Below, in pieces: positions 14,637-21,588 of a DNA stretch of 22,116 nt. Source of the stretch: CAVVWJ01 sp965652025 (lineage in GTDB: Bacteria > Gemmatimonadota > Gemmatimonadetes > Gemmatimonadales > GWC2-71-9). The notes under the pieces are model-generated. The model did no database searches. It worked only from the letters and a program-made list of their open reading frames with translations, and was not told the origin of the DNA. The first letter of the stretch is position 1; each line of letters begins with the position of its first letter. The position numbers and the translations under genes are program-made. Where the stretch lies: contig CBFGTM010000057.1 in NCBI GenBank assembly GCA_965652025.1, positions 1 to 22,116 on the forward strand. Reading direction: 5' to 3'.

Positions 14637-16079
14637 TCACTGGTCGATATGGACTGCGATGGTGCGCCACCGCCCCTGGTTGAACCGCACCAGGCTAAGC
14701 AGGCAGCGAGTGGCGTGCCCGATCAGAATGGCGACCCAGATATCGACCGGGTCCAGGGTGCCGGTCTGCTGGATCACAAAACAGATGCCCAGCGGTACGA
14801 TGATCTGGGAAATGATGGAGATGTACAGCGGGCTCCGAGTATCGCCGGTGCCCTGCAATCCACCGGTGTAGGTGAGCGCCGCGGCGATGAACAGACCCGA
14901 GAGGCTCAGAATCCGGAGCAGCTGCGTCCCGATCTCCACTACTGCCGGCTGGTGCATGCCGAAGATGGCCAGCAACTGCTGGGGAAAGAACAGAAAGAAG
15001 AAGCCGACGAATGCTGCCCCCGCCAGGCCATAGCGGGCCGCAATGTGTACCGCACGCTCGGCCCGGTCCGGACGGCCCGCACCGAGGTTCTGGCCGGCAA
15101 TGGCGGCGGCCGCCCCCATGAGTCCGATCGAGGTCCAGGTGATCAGGGAAAACAGTTGGGTGTACGAGACCGCAAAGGCCGCTTGAGCCGCGGCGCTCTC
15201 GGCCAGGGATCCAATGAAGCCCAGCAGGATGACCCCGCCGATGTTCATCGCGATGCCCTGGAAGCCGGCCGGGAGTCCGAATCGGAACAGTGACTTGATG
15301 ATGCCCCAATCCGGGCCCAAGCCTCGGCCCCGCGGGAATGACACCACCCAGCCCCCCCGCCACAGTTTTACCACGGCATAAATGCCGAGCAGTCCTGAAG
15401 CGATCGCCGTCCCCATCGCCGAGCCAACGGTGCCGAAGGCGGGGATGGGCCCCACGCCGGCGATCAGCACCACGTTGAGCACCAGGTTCAGCAACGTCAG
15501 CGCGATGCCCAGGACCATCGGGGTACGCGCGTCACCCGCCGACCGAAGTGCCCCGCTCAACATGTAGAAGAGGAGCATGCCGGTGCTGAAGACGAACATG
15601 ACCCGGATGAAGGGCAGGGCTTCGGCTTTCACCTCTGGTGTGGCATTGACCAGATCCAGCAGCCAGGGCGCGGTCAGATACCCGATGGGGGCCATGATGC
15701 CGAGCGAGATGATGACCGCGGTGAGGAAGGCCTGGTAGACAGTCCGGTCGACCTTGTCCTTGTCCCCCGCGCCGGCAAAGCGCGCCACCAGGACGCTCAT
15801 GCCGGTGAAGAGCGAGGAGATGAAGATGATGACCACCAGCAGGATCTGCCAGCTGACGCCGATCGCCGCATTGGCGCGGAATCCGACCAGATGACCCACC
15901 AGCACATGATCTACGATTCCCTGCAGGCCACCGATGACGTTGGTGAGCATGGTAGGCCAGGCCAGCTTCCAGACCGCCGGGCCGAGCGGTCCCTCGACAA
16001 TGGAGCGATCGTAGACTGGTGCCCGAGCTGCTCCGACGACCTCGGGCGTCGGTGCCGCGGCCGGAGCTGGGCGAGACAT
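14637..16079 (-). CDS. MATE-family multidrug efflux transporter
   Basis: This 480-residue membrane protein has about 12 hydrophobic helices in two homologous halves, the NorM/DinF-type fold. It exports cationic or hydroxylated compounds in exchange for Na+ or H+. The first helix has the MATE landmark VWKLAWPTMLTNVIGGLQGIVD. The second half repeats the pattern (GLPAGFQGIAMNIGG and GLMGAAAAIAGQNLGAG). The start chosen is ATG 16077-16079. GTG 16092-16094 is a real alternative, because it overlaps the upstream stop as GTGA and would give coupled translation. The frame stays open to 16304, but that part is a shadow of the upstream membrane gene. Proximity to VOC and DinB genes under a TetR repressor suggests a toxicant-response unit (inference). 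Confidence 0.92.
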   Translation of the reverse strand: MSRPAPAAAPTPEVVGAARAPVYDRSIVEGPLGPAVWKLAWPTMLTNVIGGLQGIVDHVLVGHLVGFRANAAIGVSWQILLVVIIFISSLFTGMSVLVARFAGAGDKDKVDRTVYQAFLTAVIISLGIMAPIGYLTAPWLLDLVNATPEVKAEALPFIRVMFVFSTGMLLFYMLSGALRSAGDARTPMVLGIALTLLNLVLNVVLIAGVGPIPAFGTVGSAMGTAIASGLLGIYAVVKLWRGGWVVSFPRGRGLGPDWGIIKSLFRFGLPAGFQGIAMNIGGVILLGFIGSLAESAAAQAAFAVSYTQLFSLITWTSIGLMGAAAAIAGQNLGAGRPDRAERAVHIAARYGLAGAAFVGFFFLFFPQQLLAIFGMHQPAVVEIGTQLLRILSLSGLFIAAALTYTGGLQGTGDTRSPLYISIISQIIVPLGICFVIQQTGTLDPVDIWVAILIGHATRCLLSLVRFNQGRWRTIAVHIDQ

Positions 16080-16090
16080 GTCAGTCGAGG

Positions 16091-16579
16091 TCACGGTTTG
16101 CTGAGAAGGGCCCATCGAGCGAAGAGCGCGCAAGGAATTCCAACGAAGAGCACGTGCACCACGATGGTGAGGGAGACCCACAAGGGGTCTTGGGAACCAG
16201 GGCCGGCGGCGCTGAACGGCACGACCAGGAAGTTCATAACGAAGTACAGCAGCAAGCCATAGAGGGCGCCCGACAGCCAGGGCCGCCGCCAGAGCAGCGG
16301 CCACCGGCGCGCGACCAGGTAATACACCGCCGCCATCGTAATGGCGATGAAGAAGTGGAGGAACAGGCCCAATGCGGCAGTGCGGAACCCGCCGGCAAAG
16401 CTGGCACTCCCAAGCAGTCCCGCAGCAACCGATTGCAAGATGCGCCGGGCCGGCACATCTGCCTTGAGAGCCCAGAAGAGGCAGGCGTACACGATGTCCA
16501 GGGTGCCGGCTACCAGCCCGCCCGCCAGGACCAGCCCCGCTGGACCGATTGAATGTCTCGACACGGCGGCCGTCGTCAT
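16091..16579 (-). CDS. Small four-helix membrane protein, unknown
   Basis: The 162-residue product has four clear hydrophobic stretches: LVLAGGLVAGTLDIVYACLF, AALGLFLHFFIAITMAAVYYL, ALYGLLLYFVMNFLVVPF and LTIVVHVLFVGIPCALFA. The second and third carry His and aromatic residues. The overall pattern (a GGLVAGTLDI N-terminus and an LHFFIA helix) resembles the uncharacterised YagU/DUF1440-like membrane proteins, but I cannot assign it firmly. The start is ATG 16577-16579; no ribosome binding site is evident. It lies 19 bp after the DinB gene, and its stop overlaps a possible GTG start of the MATE gene, so it belongs to the same transcription unit. Confidence 0.8.
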   Translation of the reverse strand: MTTAAVSRHSIGPAGLVLAGGLVAGTLDIVYACLFWALKADVPARRILQSVAAGLLGSASFAGGFRTAALGLFLHFFIAITMAAVYYLVARRWPLLWRRPWLSGALYGLLLYFVMNFLVVPFSAAGPGSQDPLWVSLTIVVHVLFVGIPCALFARWALLSKP

Positions 16580-16598
16580 GTCGAGTACTCTGCCACGG

Positions 16599-17102
16599 TC
16601 AAACCGCGGCCATCACCTTCTCGTCGGCGCTGTCGCCGAAGACGGCCGGCACCAGAGCGCCGGTCTGCCGTAAATAGACGACCAACTGTCCCCGGTGGTG
16701 ATACCAGTGATTGAGCAGGACCGAGCGGAGAAACGCTCCCCGAGGAATGCTCCATAGCTCCTGGTCACCCTTCATCATGCTCCAGGGTGCAGCCAGGTCG
16801 GTGTCATCCATCTCGCCGAGGAGCCGTCGGGCCCGTTCCATGCTGTCTTCCAAGGCCGCGAGGATCTCCGCCCGGCTGGTGGCACCGGGTCTCGGGATCG
16901 GGGTGTTCACGTCGAAGGGCCGGCGGGAGACTTCGACGATGGCTCCAGGCAGGTTTGCGACGTGCATGGCCAGCTGACCCATCGTCATCGACTTGGCATG
17001 GGGCCGCCATTCCAGCTGGTCCTCCGGGATCCGTTCGAGCACCCGGCGGGTGCCTGGGGTCTCCTGCTCCAGCTCCTCCAGGATATCACTGATCGTTAGC
17101 AT
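16599..17102 (-). CDS. DinB/YfiT-fold protein (putative metal-dependent thiol transferase or hydrolase)
   Basis: The 167-residue all-helical protein has the DinB four-helix-bundle pattern. The likely metal ligands are His in QLAMHVANLP and two His in NHWYHHRGQLVVYLRQ, the most conserved part of the family. Some members are bacillithiol or mycothiol S-transferases, but most are uncharacterised, so the substrate is unknown. The start is ATG 17100-17102, with GAGG a few bases upstream. It begins 6 bp after the upstream VOC gene and is followed 19 bp later by the membrane protein gene. Its place with two VOC proteins and a MATE pump fits a detoxification cassette (inference). Confidence 0.9.
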   Translation of the reverse strand: MLTISDILEELEQETPGTRRVLERIPEDQLEWRPHAKSMTMGQLAMHVANLPGAIVEVSRRPFDVNTPIPRPGATSRAEILAALEDSMERARRLLGEMDDTDLAAPWSMMKGDQELWSIPRGAFLRSVLLNHWYHHRGQLVVYLRQTGALVPAVFGDSADEKVMAAV

Positions 17103-17108
17103 AGTGCC

Positions 17109-17465
17109 TCACCCGCTTACCAGCGCATGGATATTGCCGTCCGGATCCTTGAACCAGGCGGCCTTCATGCCTCCGCCTTCGTGGATATCGCCCTTGAGGG
17201 TCAGTCCCGGCAGGTTGTAATGCTCGAAGGCGACTCCCTTGCCCCTCAGGCCCTGCACCACCTTTTCCATTTCCTTACCGATGACCCAGGTCGCGGCAGT
17301 GGCCTTGTTGCTCCCAGCATACTGAGAGCGATACACCAGGATCTTGGCGCTGCCCGCCTGATAGGTCAGCGCTTCCTGCTCCTGAGCGTCGATTTGCTTG
17401 AGGCCGAGGGTTCCCTCATAGAACCGTTTGGCGGCGTTGAGATCCTTCACCGCGACCGTCGCCAT
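17109..17465 (-). CDS. VOC/glyoxalase-fold protein, 118 residues
   Basis: This single-domain vicinal-oxygen-chelate protein has beta-alpha-beta-beta-beta units. An N-terminal VAVKDLNAAKRFYEGTLGL helix-strand is the family start, and GMKAAWFKDPDGNIHALV is the usual terminal strand pair. The canonical metal ligands are only partly present, so it may be a binding protein or a variant enzyme rather than glyoxalase I. The start chosen is ATG 17463-17465, because AAGGAG lies just before it; ATG 17484-17486 would overlap the upstream gene and has no binding site. It lies 7 bp after the other VOC gene and 6 bp before the DinB gene. Confidence 0.92.
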   Translation of the reverse strand: MATVAVKDLNAAKRFYEGTLGLKQIDAQEQEALTYQAGSAKILVYRSQYAGSNKATAATWVIGKEMEKVVQGLRGKGVAFEHYNLPGLTLKGDIHEGGGMKAAWFKDPDGNIHALVSG

Positions 17466-17472
17466 CGTCTCC

Positions 17473-17919
17473 TTACCGCCCAGCATTGCCCGCCTCCTGA
17501 CCCGCTGCCGCGCCGCTCATGGCTGCGCTCGAGTCGGTTTCCCATACCGCGATGAGGTTTCCATCGGGGTCCGTCAACTGGGCGAACCAGCCCATCCCCG
17601 GCACCGGGGTCTTCCCCATGAGGATCTTGGCCCCGAGCTGCTCGGCTCGGCCGACCGCCTCGTTCACGTTCTCCACGTTGATGTAGTTGACCGGCGGCTG
17701 GTTCGGGTACATTCGGCGCATCAGACCGCCGTTCACACCTGGGCGAGTGGGGCGTCCATCCTGATCGGTCGGCACGGTTTTCACGCTCCAGTACTCCATG
17801 CCCCCTGCCAGCGAGCCCTCGAACTTCTTGATGTCCCAGCCGAACAGCTCGCGATAGAACTCTGCGGCCCGCTCCGGATCATCGGCCGGAATCTCGAAAT
17901 GCACGATCGTGTGATCCAT
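17473..17919 (-). CDS. VOC/glyoxalase-fold protein, 148 residues (first gene of the operon)
   Basis: This vicinal-oxygen-chelate protein has a typical entry (HFEIPADDPERAAEFYRELFGW) and exit (FAQLTDPDGNLIAVWE). An N-terminal His/Glu pair (VHFEIP) and a C-terminal Glu (VWE) could be metal ligands. The pattern recalls the actinobacterial CFP30B-type glyoxalase-like proteins. A C-terminal Ala/Gly-rich tail (AAMSGAAAGQEAGNAG) is probably disordered. The start is ATG 17917-17919, preceded by AGGAGG at the right spacing. It is the promoter-proximal gene of the minus-strand unit that runs to 12937. Two TetR-type operator candidates lie in its upstream region. Confidence 0.93.
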   Translation of the reverse strand: MDHTIVHFEIPADDPERAAEFYRELFGWDIKKFEGSLAGGMEYWSVKTVPTDQDGRPTRPGVNGGLMRRMYPNQPPVNYINVENVNEAVGRAEQLGAKILMGKTPVPGMGWFAQLTDPDGNLIAVWETDSSAAMSGAAAGQEAGNAGR

Positions 17920-17945
17920 GGTGCGATCCTCCTGAGAAGTGTCAC

Positions 17946-17980
17946 CTAGTCGTTAGTCACTAGTCGCTAGTCATTAGTCA
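17946..17980. repeat. Degenerate 7-bp tandem array, five units (left arm)
   Basis: The units are CTAGTCG, TTAGTCA, CTAGTCG, CTAGTCA and TTAGTCA, end to end. The inverted partner is at 18011-18042, 30 bp away. The array lies in the presumed 5' untranslated region of the VOC operon. Confidence 0.88.
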
Positions 17981-18010
17981 AACTCTTTACTGACCGGCTA
18001 TCGCACAAGA

Positions 18011-18042
18011 ACTAGCGACTAGCGACTAGTGTCCAGCGACTA
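18011..18042. repeat. Degenerate 7-bp tandem array, about four and a half units (right arm)
   Basis: The units are ACTAGCG, ACTAGCG, ACTAGTG, TCCAGCG and ACTA, the inverted form of 17946-17980. The right arm ends two bases before operator-like site 1. Confidence 0.88.
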
Positions 18043-18043
18043 C

Positions 18044-18065
18044 TTACATACCAGGCAGTATGTAC
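18044..18065. promoter_or_regulatory. TetR-type operator candidate, site 1 (VOC operon side)
   Basis: The site is TTACATACC-AGGC-AGTATGTAC. Its core arms TACATAC and GTATGTA are perfect inverted repeats separated by 6 bases. Read on the minus strand it overlaps a -10-like TACATA (18059-18064), 17 bp after a TTGACG -35 (18082-18087), so binding would block the VOC-operon promoter. Confidence 0.75.
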
Positions 18066-18081
18066 TGTCCGGTCCCGTACT

Positions 18082-18122
18082 CGTCAAGGCGCATTGACAC
18101 GGCCGCGGCAAAATCGTTACAT
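18082..18122. promoter_or_regulatory. Back-to-back divergent promoters for the VOC operon and tetR
   Basis: On the plus strand, TTGACA (18094-18099) is followed after 17 bp by TTACAT (18117-18122). On the minus strand, TTGACG (18082-18087) is followed after 17 bp by TACATA (18059-18064). The -35 elements are separated by six bases. The -10 elements are weak matches, but each coincides with an operator half-site. Assignment is from sequence only. Confidence 0.55.
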
Positions 18123-18138
18123 ACCAGGTGGTACGTTA
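18117..18138. promoter_or_regulatory. TetR-type operator candidate, site 2 (tetR side)
   Basis: The site is TTACATACC-AGGT-GGTACGTTA, an imperfect palindrome with two mismatches between arms. The left twelve bases (TTACATACCAGG) are identical to site 1 and the register is the same. It covers the predicted -10 of tetR, implying autorepression. Confidence 0.75.
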
Positions 18139-18201
18139 TCCTAATTCCCGACGTTGAGACGGCTCCGAGCGTTTCAACCGCCAATCCGCCCAATTTGTAA
18201 C

Positions 18202-18867
18202 ATGGCAAAGCGCACCGCCAAACCCCGTAAGCGGGAACCGGACATCACCCGGGAAAAGCTGCTCGCTGCTGCCTTTGACGAGATCTACCGGCGAGGGTTT
18301 CAGGCGGCGAGCCTGGATACCATCCTTGCCAAGGCCGGCGTCACCAAGGGCGCACTCTACCATCACTTCCCCGACAAGCGTGCGCTAGGCTTTGCGGTGA
18401 TCGACAACATGGTGCGCGACCTGCTGCTGGAACGGTGGTTGGGAGTGTTGAGCCAGCAGCCTGGGGATCCGGTGACGGCGATGCAGGGGATGCTGAAGGA
18501 ACGGACCATTCGGTTGACCGACCATGAAGTCGAGCTCGGCTGCCCTCTCAACAACCTGGCCCAGGAGATGTCTCCGCTGGACGAGCCTTTCCGCAGAAGG
18601 GTGTCCGCCACCTACGACCGCTGGATCGAGGGCTTCAGCAAAGTGTTGAAGCAGGGACAGTCAGAGGGCTCGGTCCGGCGGGATCTCAATCCCCGCCAAG
18701 TCGCCACGTTTCTGGTTGGAGCAATCGAAGGGTCGTTCGGGCTGGCGAAGAGCGCACGGAGCGAAGCCATGCTGCGATCGAATCTGGAGGTACTAAGCCG
18801 ACTGCTGGATGGACTCCGCCCGGGGGGTAAGAAGCCGGCCAGGCGGGGTAGGGCTGCTCGATGGTAA
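18202..18867 (+). CDS. TetR-family transcriptional repressor
   Basis: The 221-residue protein has an N-terminal helix-turn-helix: REKLLAAAFDEIYRRGF, then ASLDTILAKAGVTKGALYHHF, the TetR signature. The C-terminal ligand domain contains ELGCPLNNLAQEMS, which resembles the TetR_C_6/AcuR-like subgroup. The tail is basic (KKPARRGRAARW). The start is ATG 18202; TTG 18154 also opens the frame but adds residues with no homology character. It is divergent from the VOC/DinB/MATE operon with a 282-bp gap that holds two matching palindromes, a 7-bp repeat pair and two promoter candidates. It most likely represses both itself and the operon, with an electrophile or drug as inducer (inference). The inducer cannot be read from the sequence. 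Confidence 0.93.
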   Translation: MAKRTAKPRKREPDITREKLLAAAFDEIYRRGFQAASLDTILAKAGVTKGALYHHFPDKRALGFAVIDNMVRDLLLERWLGVLSQQPGDPVTAMQGMLKERTIRLTDHEVELGCPLNNLAQEMSPLDEPFRRRVSATYDRWIEGFSKVLKQGQSEGSVRRDLNPRQVATFLVGAIEGSFGLAKSARSEAMLRSNLEVLSRLLDGLRPGGKKPARRGRAARW

Positions 18868-18895
18868 ACGGGGAAGCCTTGACGGCAGCCACGTT

Positions 18896-18933
18896 ATTTC
18901 TTACGATATATCGTACGTCAGTTCGTACGAAAT
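18896..18933. promoter_or_regulatory. Nested palindromes upstream of padR, likely operator
   Basis: The outer inverted repeat is ATTTCTTACGA (18896-18906) and TCGTACGAAAT (18923-18933), with one mismatch and a 16-bp spacer. Inside is a perfect 12-bp palindrome, ACGATATATCGT (18903-18914), and CGTACG occurs twice (18912-18917 and 18924-18929). This AT-richer island lies 26 bp before the padR start. PadR proteins usually autoregulate through such sites; which dyad binds is unknown. Confidence 0.6.
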
Positions 18934-18959
18934 AGCTGGAACTTCAGGAGGTAAGGCCT

Positions 18960-19562
18960 ATGTGTAACCCACGTGATGACTGGGGCTTCGGACCCGGATT
19001 CCCGTTCGGCGGCCGCTGGTGGACCGGCGCCTGGCAAACCAGGGGACGGGGCCCGCGGCGCCGGAGCCAGATGTTCGAGTCCGGGGAGGTCAAGTTCGTG
19101 ATCCTCCGGCTGCTCAAGGAAAAGCCTCGCCATGGGTATGAGGTGATCAAGGCGCTGGAAGAGAAGCTGGGCGGCTACTACACACCCTCGGCCGGCACGG
19201 TATACCCCACCCTCCAGCTGCTGGAGGACGAGGGCTACATCCGTGCAGTCGACACCGAGGGGAAGAAGGTCTACCACCTGACTCCGGAAGGCGAGCGCTA
19301 TCTGGAGGAGCACCGGGACTTCCTGGAGGAAATCCTCGATCGGGTTCGGGAAACCGTGCGCGACTTCACCGGTGGCGGTATCGGCGAGCTGCAGGGCGCC
19401 TTCGTCCACTTGGCCGGCGTGACCTTCAAGCGGGCCTGGCGGCGGGGACCGGAGGATCCGGCATTGAAACGGGTGGCGGAAATCCTGCGTAAAGCCGCGG
19501 ACGAGATCGAGGAGGAGTGGGGTGGGAAGCGGCGAAGCGGGGAAGCGGGGAAGGTTTCTTAA
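18960..19562 (+). CDS. PadR-family transcriptional regulator
   Basis: The 200-residue protein has a Gly/Trp/Arg-rich N-terminal extension of about 36 residues (WGFGPGFPFGGRWW), then the PadR winged helix: FVILRLLKEKPRHGYEVIKALEE and YYTPSAGTVYPTLQLLEDEGYI. The wing follows, with VYHLTPEGERYLEE. The C-terminal helix and coiled-coil dimerisation region spans about residues 115-190. The start is ATG 18960, with AGGAGG eight bases upstream. The last about 14 residues (GGKRRSGEAGKVS) are encoded by an 8-bp repeat array, so the true family C-terminus probably ends before them. The stop overlaps the ribosome binding site of the next gene, so both are co-transcribed. Similar PadR genes are often next to small membrane stress proteins. 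Confidence 0.93.
   Translation: MCNPRDDWGFGPGFPFGGRWWTGAWQTRGRGPRRRSQMFESGEVKFVILRLLKEKPRHGYEVIKALEEKLGGYYTPSAGTVYPTLQLLEDEGYIRAVDTEGKKVYHLTPEGERYLEEHRDFLEEILDRVRETVRDFTGGGIGELQGAFVHLAGVTFKRAWRRGPEDPALKRVAEILRKAADEIEEEWGGKRRSGEAGKVS
19521..19552. repeat. Degenerate 8-bp tandem array at the end of padR, four units
   Basis: The units are GGTGGGAA, GCGGCGAA, GCGGGGAA and GCGGGGAA. The array is in frame and encodes the C-terminal tail of the PadR protein. The reverse complement of the unit matches the array at 3380-3403. Confidence 0.8.
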
Positions 19563-19572
19563 GGAGTGAACA

Positions 19573-19836
19573 ATGGGCTTCTTCGGAATGCTGTTCTGGA
19601 TTGCGGTGCTCTGGTTGGCGTACCGGTGGTTTCGCCGGTCGGAGCGCTGCGTAGCTGTGGGGCCGAGGGGCTATGCGCCGGGCTGGTATGAAACGGGTCG
19701 CCACAGCCGGTCGGAGCCAACCCGGCCTGATGCTCAACAGGAGTACATCGAGTCATTGGAGAGCCGGCTCAGCGAGCTGGAGGAGCGGCTGGACTTTACC
19801 GAGCGACTGCTCGCCAACCGGCGCGAGTCGGCCTAG
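19573..19836 (+). CDS. Small TM/coiled-coil protein, PspB-like
   Basis: The 87-residue product begins with one hydrophobic helix (FGMLFWIAVLWLAYRWF) followed by RR. It then has a polar Gly/Pro/Arg spacer and ends in a coiled coil (YIESLESRLSELEERLDFTERLLA). The same architecture is seen in the phage-shock protein PspB, and the terminal ELEERLDFTERLL resembles PspB-type coiled coils, so I suggest a PspB-like envelope-stress protein. The assignment is by architecture only. The start is ATG 19573; TTAAGGAGTG just upstream serves both as the PadR stop and the ribosome binding site, giving tight coupling. A PadR regulator with a PspB-like partner suggests a self-regulated membrane stress pair (inference). 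Confidence 0.75.
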   Translation: MGFFGMLFWIAVLWLAYRWFRRSERCVAVGPRGYAPGWYETGRHSRSEPTRPDAQQEYIESLESRLSELEERLDFTERLLANRRESA

Positions 19837-19839
19837 TCC

Positions 19840-21576
19840 TCATGCCCTCATTGCAGCGGCGAGCACTCCTGGGACTTTTCTCCAGCTGGCGTTCTCTTCC
19901 AGGGCCGTCATTCGGGGCATCAGCTTGTGCGCGCTCCGGTGGGTTGGGAAGTAGGTCGGCTTCGGCATCGCCGTGATGGGATGCCGGAGCACCGCCTTCT
20001 CCACCTGCTCCAGCATCGGTGTGTTGTGGACCCAGCCTGTGCCGCTCTGAATGTTCTCCAGAGTGGAGCTGGGGTGCGGCCCCCAGGGGGGCGTCACAAA
20101 GGCAAAGAGATATCCGGACCACGCATTCACGCACACCGCTCCATATCGGAGAGTCGCGATGGCGCGCTCGACCGATCCCGCCAGCACTGGGTCCTTCATC
20201 ACCTTGGGATGAACTACCAATCCCGCCGAGAGGGTGCCCCAGAGCCGGTTGTTGGCAAAGGTGACGGCTTTATCGAGAAACTCCACCGGATCAGTGCTTC
20301 CCACCTGCGTCTCGAACACAATGGGACAGAACGATTCCGAGGCGAACCCGCGCTCGCTGGCATCGGCAGCATCGAGATCGCGCACCAGGGTCCAGGGCAG
20401 GACCTCGGCGGTCTCGTCGCCGAACCGGAAGATGGACGCGCGGTCACGTGAGTAGAGCCGCCACCGGTCGTGTGCCCCGGGATAATATGCCTTCCGGGGC
20501 TGCGCCCTGCTGAGCGCGTGCGCGATGCCGTCGAGAAACGCATCGCGCTGGGTCCATCCTCTGGGCAGAATGAGGATCTTGTTGGCGTTGCAGTCAAATG
20601 CCGCGTTGAACGTCAGGCCCGCGGCCACGTCCTCCGCCTGATAGCGAAGCTGCTTGTCGCTGTATGGTCCCGGCAGCACGATGACCGGCGACACATTCCC
20701 CAGCTCGGCGGTGATCGGCTTCTGCAGCACCGGCCGGTTCAGCCCCTTTCGGGCGTCGCGCTCGGGCCCCGGATTCCCCCACACGATGGTGTCGAAGGTG
20801 AGATCTGAGCCGGTGAGATGGACCTCGTCCACGTCGGGGTGCTGGGCCAGGTATGCGCCCTCCTCCGACCCGCCGTACACTACCGCGAGGAAATTCTGAC
20901 GGATGGCCTCGACGAACGCCTCCTCCAGGAACGGTCCCAGATAGGCGTTGACCGGATTCATCTTGAGGATGCAGGTCTTTCCTTCGTTGAACATCTTGGT
21001 GAGCCCATCCATGGAGGGAATGCCGTTCACGTTCCCCGCAGCCAGCGCCAGTACTACGCGCCCGTCGTGTTCGGGATGCTTGTAGAAGCGGGCCCGGGAG
21101 TTCTCCATCTCGTCCTCGGTGACGCCGGGCTGGAGGTGCACGTCTACCCGCACGCTCGGAAACAGCAGTTTGTCGATGGGACTGGCCGGAAAGACCTGCC
21201 CCGTGAGGCGCTGGTCAGCGGTGCGGCCCAGCTTCCCAACTCGAGTGTTGCCGGTCTCCTTCAGTGCGGCCAGCGACTCCCGGATGAGGCGCAGGTGCCG
21301 AATGACGAACCACGGACCCAGCGTCCACTCCTCGCCCTCCAGCGGACTGCCGGCCACGATGCCCTTAGCTGTGCAGGCCGCTTCGACGCTGGCTCGGCCC
21401 ACCCGGAGATACCCCTCCTGCATGGCACGGGCGAGCTGTATCCGTTGATCGAGGGAGAGACCGACGAACTTGCGGGCGCCGTCCTTGAGCCGGGCGACGA
21501 CTCGGTCGAGCTGCGGCTGGGTGGTCGGCGGTGGTTCGAAGACGACCGAGGAGCCGGTTGCGATTGATGATTCCAT
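19840..21576 (-). CDS. Aldehyde dehydrogenase-family protein, atypical long form (578 residues)
   Basis: The ALDH-fold oxidoreductase has the core landmarks in modified form. LAAGNVNGIPSMDGL and KMNPVNAYLGP stand for the usual PWN and KP segments. VHLTGSDLTFD stands for the FTGS nucleotide-site loop. AELGNVSPVIVLPG carries the general-base Glu in place of ELGGK. NAAFDCNANKILIL carries the probable catalytic Cys in place of GQxC. The C-terminal part contains the ALDH oligomerisation strand region. It is about 80 residues longer than typical ALDHs, mainly in an N-terminal extension. Substrate is unknown. The start is ATG 21574-21576, with AGGAGGG seven to eight bases upstream. It follows a membrane protein gene by 12 bp and converges with the PspB-like gene, with 3 bp between stops. 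Co-function with the membrane neighbour is plausible but unproven. Confidence 0.88.
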   Translation of the reverse strand: MESSIATGSSVVFEPPPTTQPQLDRVVARLKDGARKFVGLSLDQRIQLARAMQEGYLRVGRASVEAACTAKGIVAGSPLEGEEWTLGPWFVIRHLRLIRESLAALKETGNTRVGKLGRTADQRLTGQVFPASPIDKLLFPSVRVDVHLQPGVTEDEMENSRARFYKHPEHDGRVVLALAAGNVNGIPSMDGLTKMFNEGKTCILKMNPVNAYLGPFLEEAFVEAIRQNFLAVVYGGSEEGAYLAQHPDVDEVHLTGSDLTFDTIVWGNPGPERDARKGLNRPVLQKPITAELGNVSPVIVLPGPYSDKQLRYQAEDVAAGLTFNAAFDCNANKILILPRGWTQRDAFLDGIAHALSRAQPRKAYYPGAHDRWRLYSRDRASIFRFGDETAEVLPWTLVRDLDAADASERGFASESFCPIVFETQVGSTDPVEFLDKAVTFANNRLWGTLSAGLVVHPKVMKDPVLAGSVERAIATLRYGAVCVNAWSGYLFAFVTPPWGPHPSSTLENIQSGTGWVHNTPMLEQVEKAVLRHPITAMPKPTYFPTHRSAHKLMPRMTALEENASWRKVPGVLAAAMRA

Positions 21577-21588
21577 GGTTGATCCCTC

